A stretch of DNA of 34,288 nucleotides from Saprospiraceae bacterium (GTDB lineage: Bacteria; Bacteroidota; Bacteroidia; Chitinophagales; Saprospiraceae): NCBI GenBank assembly GCA_020848995.1, contig JADLHA010000033.1, positions 1 through 34,288 of the forward strand. Reading direction: 5' to 3'. A program made the position numbers and the translations under genes. The notes beneath the pieces are model-generated. The model searched no databases. It was not told the DNA's origin and saw nothing but the letters and a program-made list of their open reading frames with translations. Every line of letters starts with the position of its first letter. Position 1 is the stretch's first letter. Below, in pieces: positions 27,401 to 33,299 of the stretch.

Positions 27401-27838
27401 TGTTCCGGAACGCACCGCAGCGTGATTGGCGCCATTGCTTCCGGCAAGCGGGCGGCAAATTCCATCCGCAGGCATCTTGAAAATTACCCTTATGCCTACG
27501 AAGGCGAACAAACGTTTGTAAGGTTGTGTGAAGATTCGACTAAAACTAACGTACGTTCGTTAGTAAATGGAAAGGAAGCAGGAGCTCCTGTTTATGAAGA
27601 AGCAGTCCTTCCACAAGACTGGACAACCCGGATGGAATTTTTTAACCTCTTCCAGTCCTGCATGAAATGCAACCACTGCATTGAGAATTTCGGATGCCCG
27701 GCCATGGTGATGCGCAACGGAAAGGTGGTCATCGACGACAACGCCTGTACGCTTTGCGGACTGTGCATCGACGTATGCCCAAACGATGCCATCCGGTGGG
27801 TCGCCATCGAAACTGAAGAAGAACTCACCCTCACATGA
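24413..27838 (+). CDS. iorA: Indolepyruvate oxidoreductase alpha subunit with an inserted GltD-like flavoprotein module
   Basis: IorA, with IorB, oxidatively decarboxylates aryl-pyruvates to aryl-acetyl-CoA. This 1141-residue protein is nearly twice the usual IorA length. Residues 1-580 are the thiamin-dependent part, with YPGTPSTE near 43, LCSGCPHR near 400 and the thiamin motif GDGTFFHSG...N near 475. From about 595 to 1060 a GltD-like module is inserted: N-terminal iron-sulfur cysteines (CPANIC; CGDICHRPCE), the FAD site Gly733-x-Gly735-x-x-Gly738, and the pyridine-nucleotide site Gly866-Gly-Gly868. The usual C-terminal 2[4Fe-4S] ferredoxin domain follows (Cys1083, 1086, 1089, 1095; Cys1112, 1115, 1118, 1122). 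I infer that electrons can pass to NAD(P)+ rather than only to free ferredoxin. The stop overlaps the iorB start. Confidence 0.92.
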   Translation: MLKATVDILRSYSQAEPRCVMGNVAIARGAIEAGVQGVFAYPGTPSTEISEVFKHVDAYLTDPGANPNQDGIAVHELYFEYSINEKIALEKAIAFAVASQRAMCVMKNVGMNVASDALMSIPYQTFAGALVIVLCDDPGCHSSSNEQDSRWWGTMASVPVLNPATPQEAKELTQQAFSLSEAIHLPVIVRSTTRVSHARGMVIYGELPGSGPAPAYDRVPEHINIPSRNTGAHQALLARIARPEVQASLQRCTRKLVEASTSRAVICSGITVAYLLELHAASAGQTGVSILEIQMVHPFPESEVLAFLRNGYDQVLVLEELDPIVENNIRLIAQKHGMSVDVFGKGFSGLTSAGEYSLDLVAKALHSFSGAPVESGIPLPAWEAMCKNLPPRPPALCSGCPHRATFYLLKLAMPRENRELVLCGDIGCFGLGALPPLKMIDTINHMGMSISMAQGLSTALARERKSWKTVALVGDGTFFHSGLASLVNAVYTRANVLVVIFDNRTIGMTGHQSHPGAARRLPKYREIELAPMLKGLGIEMVETINPFELREGMQRLNRAMQHEGVSVVIAQSPCIFLPEFKEGMPYRRRIAVDPKRCNSCGNHEDLSLSCSRRQSPSGNLVRARAKLMAPKAIAGERQLCPANICNHGFFFAIRDGDYRSAIEIVRDKMLFARTCGDICHRPCELFAGMPDKVPVKALKKFVSGIDEHFFDFSIPIARAEQAAKSNWRVAIVGAGPAGLSAAYDLLQAGYSVDVFERRHEAGGMVIAAIPGFRMDKQGFRFEAGQLEAMGARFHFGKSLGSELELSELAAQWDAVVLALGQWRPATLPVLQKLNGQGPRVDAVHFLERFNEGLDTGIPDGDLLVVGGGNSAIDAARAARKLFPSRRVVVSCLEREEEMPAFAEEIAHARNEGVEIWADTMLARCEASQTLHVTLNRYSSGEAVAAFTVGGIISAIGQQVCFEDLGGPEAAWWDGHGRLDPEALRREYPNVFVAGDLCSGTHRSVIGAIASGKRAANSIRRHLENYPYAYEGEQTFVRLCEDSTKTNVRSLVNGKEAGAPVYEEAVLPQDWTTRMEFFNLFQSCMKCNHCIENFGCPAMVMRNGKVVIDDNACTLCGLCIDVCPNDAIRWVAIETEEELTLT
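27505..27564 (+). promoter_or_regulatory. Tandem pair of the recurrent palindromic motif (in iorA)
   Basis: CGAACAAACGTTTG at 27505-27518 and CTAACGTACGTTCG at 27546-27559 both fit CNAACRNNYGTTNG exactly. The second sits in the near-perfect 20-bp palindrome ACTAACGTACGTTCGTTAGT (27545-27564); the first contains the perfect palindrome ACAAACGTTTGT. Their centres are 41 bp apart, about four helical turns. They fall in the linker between the flavoprotein module and the ferredoxin domain, where protein sequence constraint is low, 270 bp before iorB. Confidence 0.4.
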
Positions 27839-28440
27839 GAAACGGAGCGGAGCGGTGCAAGATCATGATTGCAGGGGTTGGCGGCCAGGGAATTGTCTAT
27901 TTGTCCAACCTCATCGTAGAAGCGGCTGTGGCCAGTGGCATCTCCGCAAGCGTAAGCGAGATCCACGGACTTTCTCAGCGCAGCGGCATCGTCACCTCGG
28001 GCATTGGCCTGGGTGAACACTGCACGGGGTTCCTGGCCCGGGCCAGCGTAGACCTGCTCTTCGGACTCGAGGCCCTGGAGACGCAACGCTGCCTCCCCTG
28101 GCTCCACCGCAACAGCAGCGTGGTGTTTTGCAATCACCGCCTGCTGCCTCACGCCGTCAATGCGCGCACCGCAGAATATCCGGATCCCGGCCAACTCGCC
28201 CGATACCTTCAAAACCATTGCAGGGAGGTCGTCTGCATCGACACCCGGCAGCTGCTCATTGATACCATTCGCCTCAACCTCTTCTGCCTTGGCGTCGCCA
28301 CCCGGCTCGCGCAGTTCCCGCTGGAAACGGTCGCCATTGAACAGGCCCTGGCCCGCACCAGCACAGAACGAAATTTGGAAAAGTCCCTTGAGGTGTTCCG
28401 GCAGGGAATGGAATGCGAACGAAACCCGACTTGTCTATGA
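27835..28440 (+). CDS. iorB: Indolepyruvate oxidoreductase beta subunit
   Basis: The 201-residue IorB subunit (gamma-type domain of the 2-oxoacid oxidoreductases) completes the enzyme with iorA. It has the marks GVGGQGIVYLSNLI near the N-terminus and SEIHGLSQRSG near residue 42, which belong to the CoA-binding region. The start overlaps the iorA stop as ATGA and the stop overlaps the next start in the same way, so iorA, iorB and the molybdenum hydroxylase genes are translationally coupled. The product expected here is indoleacetyl-CoA. Confidence 0.92.
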   Translation: MRNGAERCKIMIAGVGGQGIVYLSNLIVEAAVASGISASVSEIHGLSQRSGIVTSGIGLGEHCTGFLARASVDLLFGLEALETQRCLPWLHRNSSVVFCNHRLLPHAVNARTAEYPDPGQLARYLQNHCREVVCIDTRQLLIDTIRLNLFCLGVATRLAQFPLETVAIEQALARTSTERNLEKSLEVFRQGMECERNPTCL

Positions 28441-28994
28441 CACCATCAACAGAATCCGGAAGCCCTCCAATTATAAACGAACGAACGATTGTTTGCCAAA
28501 TCAATGGGCGTACCGTGACGCAGCCGGTGCAGCCGCTGACGAGCCTGCTCGAACTGCTGCGCGACCGCCTGGGGTTGCGGGGAACAAAATCCGCCTGCAA
28601 CGAAGGGGAATGCGGCGCCTGTACCGTATTGGTCGACTACGTAGCTGTAAATGCCTGTCTCTTTCTGGCAGTAAACGCCCATGGAAGCAACATACTCACC
28701 ATCGAGGGCATGCTTCAGCCAGGTGGCGGACTCGACGAAGTGCAACGCGCACTCGTCGAGCACGGCGCCGTGCAATGCGGATTCTGCACTTCCGGAATGG
28801 CAATGCGCATTCGTGCACTCGTCAATGAGCAAGGGGCGCATCCGGCTGATCCCGCTTCGGGCATGCGGGTCCTGCCTTCGCGGGCAGACATCCAGAAACA
28901 GCTGGAGGGCAACCTGTGTCGCTGCACGGGATACATCAAAATCGTAGATGCCGTGGAGGCATTGTTGCAAAAAAAGTACGGCAATCCTGCATGA
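28437..28994 (+). CDS. Molybdenum hydroxylase, 2Fe-2S subunit (xanthine oxidase family)
   Basis: This 185-residue subunit carries the two [2Fe-2S] clusters that link the molybdenum site to FAD. Cys54, Cys59, Cys62 and Cys74 form the plant-ferredoxin-type cluster; VQCGFCTSGM and NLCRCTGY form the second. The ATG overlapping the iorB stop (28437) is chosen; one at 28413 would overlap iorB by 28 bp. An N-terminal stretch of about 15 residues precedes the fold, with no twin-arginine signal. With the two following genes it makes a heterotrimeric hydroxylase that inserts oxygen from water into an N-heterocycle, here probably at C2 of the indole ring. Confidence 0.93.
   Translation: MTPSTESGSPPIINERTIVCQINGRTVTQPVQPLTSLLELLRDRLGLRGTKSACNEGECGACTVLVDYVAVNACLFLAVNAHGSNILTIEGMLQPGGGLDEVQRALVEHGAVQCGFCTSGMAMRIRALVNEQGAHPADPASGMRVLPSRADIQKQLEGNLCRCTGYIKIVDAVEALLQKKYGNPA
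28482..28495 (+). promoter_or_regulatory. Recurrent palindromic motif at the start of the 2Fe-2S subunit gene
   Basis: CGAACGATTGTTTG fits CNAACRNNYGTTNG. It lies 45 bp inside the 2Fe-2S subunit gene, in the codons of its variable N-terminal extension, and is preceded by two direct AACG repeats. It could regulate transcription entering the molybdenum hydroxylase genes. Confidence 0.3.
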
Positions 28995-31306
28995 AAAAAC
29001 AGCTCGACATCATTGGCAAGGGCATACCCAAACAAGATGCAGGTCTTCGCGCGTCCGGGAGAGCGGTGTATGGGCAGGACATCGTCCTGCCGGGGATGCT
29101 GTACGGCGCCATCCTGCGCACCGAATATCCGTCGGCGGCCTTTTCGCTCGACCTTACAGATGCACTTACACTGCCGGGCGTCGCCTGCATCATCACGGCG
29201 GATGACGTAGATGTCAACCGCATCAGTTACAAACGCGACCATCCGGTACTCAAACAGGGAGAAGTATGTTGCATCCGAGATGAGATCGCCGCCGTAGCAG
29301 CAGAAACCCGCGAAATCGCGGAGGAGGCGGTACGCCGGATCAAGGTGCGATACGAAATTCGCAAACCCTGCTGCGACCCGTTTGACGCGTTACAGGAAGA
29401 CGCCCCGACGATCAACCGCTTCGCAGGTGGAAAATTTTCTCACAAGAACATCGCCGAAACCTTCCATTATGCCCATGGCGACCTCGAAGCAGAGCGCGCC
29501 CGGAGCAAGATCGTCCTGAGCAGGAGGTTTTCGCTTCCCCGCATGACGCACGCCTGCCTTGGACCCAGCAGCATTACGGCCGATTGCGACATCGTCTCCC
29601 GCAAACTCACGCTGTACAGCTCGACGCAGGTGCCATTCCTCTACCAGCGCGACATGGCCCATGCCTTGAAGATGCCGCCTTCCGACATCCGGATCATTCA
29701 GCCCATCATTGGAGGCGGCTTCGGAAGCAAACTCGACATGTACCCCTTTGAGGTGATCTGTGCTTTGCTTTCCATGCGCACGGGCAGACCAGTCCAGATC
29801 GTCTATTCCCGCAAAGAAGAATTCATCGCCTCGCCAACGCGTCAGCCCATGATCATCGACCTGACTGCCGGGGTCGATGCCGAAGGAAAGTTTACCTTCC
29901 GCGAAGTGGACATAGTTAAAGACAACGGCGCCTACACTTCCTGGGGGGCAACTACGCCTTTTGTCATCATGCAGGCATTTTCTTCCCTTTATAAAGTCAG
30001 GGCCTGCCGCTTTGACGCAAAAGCTGTTTACACCAATAACGTTTTCGCAGGCTCTTTTCGTGGCTATGGAAATCCGCAGGCAACGTTTGCGCTGGAGCGC
30101 ATGATCGATCTGCTGGCTGCAGCCATTGGAATGGACCAGGCGGAAATCCGTCGCATCAATGCCAACGAACCCGGAGAAATTACCGGACAGGGTCTGCATT
30201 ACGAAACCTGCGGGCATGGTGAATGCCTCGACGTGGTGATCCGGCAAAGTGAACGGGTAAGGAACACCGCAAACGGCGGTGCTTCGCGCCTTCAGGGCCG
30301 CTACCGCAGCGGCGTGGGGTTTGCATCCATGCTGCACGTGGGCGGCGGAGCGAAGATCTACCGCTCCGATGGCTGCGGAACGACCGTTCGCATTGATCCC
30401 TATGGACATTGCACCATCATCACCGGATCGACTGAAATTGGTCAGGGATCGGAAACCGTCCTGGCCATGATCGCTTCGGAGGAACTGGGTATTGCACCCG
30501 ACCGCATCTCGGTGATCAATTCAGATACCGATGTAAAGCCCTGGGATGTCGGCGTACACGCATCGCGTACGAGTTTTGTCGCCGGAAATTCATTGCTCGG
30601 CGCCATCGCCATCCTTCGCAAAAAGCTCGAATCCAAAGCCAGGCAACTCCTGCAATGCGGCGACGCAGAATTGGCGTTTCGCAACGGCCTTATTGAAACG
30701 GAAGACGGCGCAGCCCACGTGGCACTCGACAAGGTCGTGCGCGAAATGCATTTCGGCGAACCCAACGAGCTGGCCGTAGCAAATTTTTTTTACGAACCGC
30801 CCAGCCAATTTCAGGATACAGGATTCAAAGGCAACGTCTCCGGTAGCTACGCATTTGCTGCGCAGGCCATAGAAGTGGAAGTGGATTGCTGTACGGGAAA
30901 CGTGAAGGTTAAGAACGTTTGGGTGGCCCAGGATGTGGGGAAAGTATTGAACCAAATGCTGCTCGAGGGACAGATCCACGGGGGCGTTCTGCAGGGCATC
31001 GGATACGCACTCTACGAAGAGCTCCTGATGGACGGAGGCTACATCATCAACCCCAATTTTCACAACTACAAACTCCCCACCGCCTCCGACGTCCCTCCGA
31101 TTCACTTTCACCCCGTTGAAACATACGACCGGCATGGACCTTATGGAGCCAAAGGCGTCGGCGAGGCTCCTCTCATCCCGACTGCAGCAGCCATCGCCAA
31201 TGCCGTGAGCAATGCGCTGGGCGTCGAGATCAGTTCACTTCCCGTTACACCTGAAAAAGTATTGAGGGCATTGGAAGAGAAAAATCACAAAATGCATCTG
31301 GCATGA
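28991..31306 (+). CDS. Molybdenum hydroxylase, molybdopterin-binding large subunit
   Basis: This 771-residue catalytic subunit belongs to the xanthine oxidase/CoxL family. It shows the molybdopterin-binding GGGFGSK motif near 240, further conserved stretches such as FRGYGNPQ and STEIGQGSETV, and the general-base glutamate Glu725 in GVGEAPLIPTAAAI. The CoxL-type loop with selenylcysteine (VAYRCSFR) is absent, so it is not a CO dehydrogenase. The start is the ATG overlapping the preceding stop; an in-frame ATG 75 bp upstream lies within the 2Fe-2S gene and is rejected. By analogy to the indoleacetate cluster of Azoarcus/Aromatoleum, hydroxylation of indoleacetate (or its CoA ester) at C2 is inferred. 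Confidence 0.92.
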   Translation: MKKQLDIIGKGIPKQDAGLRASGRAVYGQDIVLPGMLYGAILRTEYPSAAFSLDLTDALTLPGVACIITADDVDVNRISYKRDHPVLKQGEVCCIRDEIAAVAAETREIAEEAVRRIKVRYEIRKPCCDPFDALQEDAPTINRFAGGKFSHKNIAETFHYAHGDLEAERARSKIVLSRRFSLPRMTHACLGPSSITADCDIVSRKLTLYSSTQVPFLYQRDMAHALKMPPSDIRIIQPIIGGGFGSKLDMYPFEVICALLSMRTGRPVQIVYSRKEEFIASPTRQPMIIDLTAGVDAEGKFTFREVDIVKDNGAYTSWGATTPFVIMQAFSSLYKVRACRFDAKAVYTNNVFAGSFRGYGNPQATFALERMIDLLAAAIGMDQAEIRRINANEPGEITGQGLHYETCGHGECLDVVIRQSERVRNTANGGASRLQGRYRSGVGFASMLHVGGGAKIYRSDGCGTTVRIDPYGHCTIITGSTEIGQGSETVLAMIASEELGIAPDRISVINSDTDVKPWDVGVHASRTSFVAGNSLLGAIAILRKKLESKARQLLQCGDAELAFRNGLIETEDGAAHVALDKVVREMHFGEPNELAVANFFYEPPSQFQDTGFKGNVSGSYAFAAQAIEVEVDCCTGNVKVKNVWVAQDVGKVLNQMLLEGQIHGGVLQGIGYALYEELLMDGGYIINPNFHNYKLPTASDVPPIHFHPVETYDRHGPYGAKGVGEAPLIPTAAAIANAVSNALGVEISSLPVTPEKVLRALEEKNHKMHLA

Positions 31307-32181
31307 GCAGGGTTGAAATGCACATACCGCATTCGATGGAAGAACTGCTTGCCCTGCTGGGGCGTATGGGAGAGCGTCCTTACCGGTACATTGCCGGGGG
31401 GACCGACGTGTTGCTGGAACTGCGGCGAAAGCCGGAGGCAGATCAAGTGCTCATTAACCTGTACAAGGTGAGCGGATGGGGTTTTCGGGAGATCAGCCAC
31501 GAAGGTCGCAGCTGGTGGATTGGGGCAGGGGTCACCATCGGTCAGCTTGCCGCAGATACCGGAATTGCAGCCAACTTCCCCGTGCTGCATCAGGCGGCAC
31601 TGCACCTGGCATCTCCACAGATCCGGAATCTGGCCACGGTCGGTGGAAACGCCTGTACCGCCTCGCCTTCCGGTGACGTGGCCTGTGCATTGGTTGCGTT
31701 GGATGCCGTGGCGGTTGCCATCGACGCACAAGGCAAGCGTCGACGGATGCGCCACGACGCATTTTACCTCGGTCCCCGGAAAACTGCTTTGCGCAGCGAC
31801 GAATGCCTGCTCGGTTTCGAATTGGAAGCGGCGGACCCCTCACTAAAAATTGTGCGTTCACAGTATGCGAAGGTCGGGACCCGGATGTCGATGGAGTGTT
31901 CGGTGGTCTCGCTTGCCAGCCACCTGCTGGCCGATGAAAAGGGTTGTCTTCGTTCCTGTGGCGTGGCCATTGGCGCCGTGGCTCCTACCATACGTCGCAC
32001 CGATGATGCCTGCCGGATGCTGGAAGGCAAAATCATGGGCGGGATTTCGGAGCAGGACGTCCTCGCCTTTGCCGATGCCGTCGCAGCCTGTGCATCCCCC
32101 ATCAGCGACCTGCGAGCAAGCGCCTGGTACCGGGACCGGGTGCTGCGCAACCTCGCAACCGATATGATCAGCACGCATTAA
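31303..32181 (+). CDS. Molybdenum hydroxylase, FAD-binding subunit
   Basis: The 292-residue protein is the FAD-binding (CoxM/CutM-like) subunit. It has the flavin contacts RYIAGGTDVLLELR near 28 and IRNLATVGGNACTASPSGD near 107, and a C-terminal CO-dehydrogenase-flavoprotein domain. It passes electrons from the iron-sulfur clusters to an acceptor such as NAD+ or a quinone-linked carrier. It overlaps the large subunit by 4 bp (ATGA) and is followed after 3 bp by the aminotransferase gene. Confidence 0.92.
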   Translation: MSRVEMHIPHSMEELLALLGRMGERPYRYIAGGTDVLLELRRKPEADQVLINLYKVSGWGFREISHEGRSWWIGAGVTIGQLAADTGIAANFPVLHQAALHLASPQIRNLATVGGNACTASPSGDVACALVALDAVAVAIDAQGKRRRMRHDAFYLGPRKTALRSDECLLGFELEAADPSLKIVRSQYAKVGTRMSMECSVVSLASHLLADEKGCLRSCGVAIGAVAPTIRRTDDACRMLEGKIMGGISEQDVLAFADAVAACASPISDLRASAWYRDRVLRNLATDMISTH

Positions 32182-32184
32182 ACG

Positions 32185-33219
32185 ATGAAGGAAGCAGACC
32201 ATACCCAGGAAACCATCCGCCTGAACTTCAACGAGAACTGTTACGGATGTTCACCCCTCGTCAGAGCAGGCGTTGAAGGAGTGCTGTTGAAGGAACTGCA
32301 CCTTTACCCCAGCGCACCGGTGCGACTTGAAACTGAACTGGCCCGGCGCTTTGGGCTCAACCTCGATCAGGTCATTGCCGGCGCAGGATCTGTCCGCCTC
32401 ATCGACGGACTCATCCAGACGCTGGTGGACGAGACCGGTGAACTGCTCATTTTTGAGAACAGCTTTGTGGCTTATGAACAACTGGCACAGGCTCATTCAA
32501 AGAATTATCGACTCATACCGCAAAGCGATTTCATTTGCGACCCCCAGGCCATACTGGATGCCCTGACCCCCCAAACGCACCTGGTGTTTTTGGCGAATCC
32601 CAACAACCCAACGGGGACCTTCATCGCCCACGACCAACTCGAACAACTGTTAGTTCATTTACCCACAACTGTTTTTTTAGCGCTCGACGAGGCCTACGTG
32701 GAATACGTAACCGACCCTGCCTATCCGGATGCGCTTGCGTTGCTCAAACGCTTTCCAAATCTGATCGTCCTGAGGTCATTTTCCAAAATGTACGGGCTCG
32801 CTGCTTTGCGCATTGGTTATGCCCTGGCCGATGCGGCCTTGTGTCGTGCAATGAAAAAAAAGCAAATCCCGTTTTCAATCAACAGAGTCGCCGAAGAAGC
32901 AGCCCTGATTGCACTGGAGGATCAGCTTTTTGTAGAATACTGCAAGAAGGAAAACGAAACCGGCCGCAACTATTTGTGGAAGGAGCTCACCGCTGCGGGT
33001 TTCCACGCGCTGCCATCCCAGGGAAACTTTATCTACCTGCACTTTGACCATAAAGGCGATGCATCCAATGCAGCATCAGCACTCGCACGCTGCGGGATCC
33101 TCGTCAGCGACCTCCCCAGCGGTGGGCCGCAAGGCGCACTGCGCATCGGCGTAGGCGATCAGGCGGCCAACAGCCGGGTTGTCGAGTGCCTGCGAAGCCT
33201 GCCTCCGGTCCGCAAATGA
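32185..33219 (+). CDS. HisC-like PLP aminotransferase, putative aromatic amino acid aminotransferase
   Basis: This 344-residue fold-type I aminotransferase resembles histidinol-phosphate aminotransferases. Seen are LNFNEN at the N-terminus, LANPNNPTG with the PLP-binding Asn, LDEAYVEY with the Asp, and the PLP lysine Lys201 in SFSKMYG, followed by the phosphate-binding LRIGY region. No his genes are nearby, and HisC-like enzymes often act on aromatic amino acids. With the indolepyruvate oxidoreductase in the same transcript, tryptophan to indole-3-pyruvate is the likely reaction. Tyrosine or phenylalanine as substrate, or genuine histidine synthesis, remain possible. It is the last gene of the tightly packed part of the cluster. 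Confidence 0.88.
   Translation: MKEADHTQETIRLNFNENCYGCSPLVRAGVEGVLLKELHLYPSAPVRLETELARRFGLNLDQVIAGAGSVRLIDGLIQTLVDETGELLIFENSFVAYEQLAQAHSKNYRLIPQSDFICDPQAILDALTPQTHLVFLANPNNPTGTFIAHDQLEQLLVHLPTTVFLALDEAYVEYVTDPAYPDALALLKRFPNLIVLRSFSKMYGLAALRIGYALADAALCRAMKKKQIPFSINRVAEEAALIALEDQLFVEYCKKENETGRNYLWKELTAAGFHALPSQGNFIYLHFDHKGDASNAASALARCGILVSDLPSGGPQGALRIGVGDQAANSRVVECLRSLPPVRK
32640..32653 (+). promoter_or_regulatory. Recurrent palindromic motif (in the aminotransferase gene)
   Basis: CGAACAACTGTTAG fits CNAACRNNYGTTNG. It is within the aminotransferase coding region, with the A/T variant at the fourth positions from the centre shared with the 16034 site. Function is unknown. Confidence 0.22.
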
Positions 33220-33299
33220 GGCCGTTGAAGTGCAGACCCTAATGGCCATTTGCACTTTCCGGAGCCAACAGGGCATGCTCTGGCGACCAGGGAATGCGT

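Noticed and set aside
24413-27838. Two separate genes (iorA and gltD) joined by a sequencing error
   Set aside because: The frame is continuous, the GltD module lies between two parts of IorA, and the ferredoxin domain that ends IorA is still at the C-terminus, so a simple end-to-end read-through does not explain it.
28437-32181. Xanthine dehydrogenase or CO dehydrogenase
   Set aside because: There are no purine-catabolism genes around, and the CO dehydrogenase active-site loop is missing. The CoA-thioester enzymes of the cluster point to an N-heterocyclic aromatic acid.
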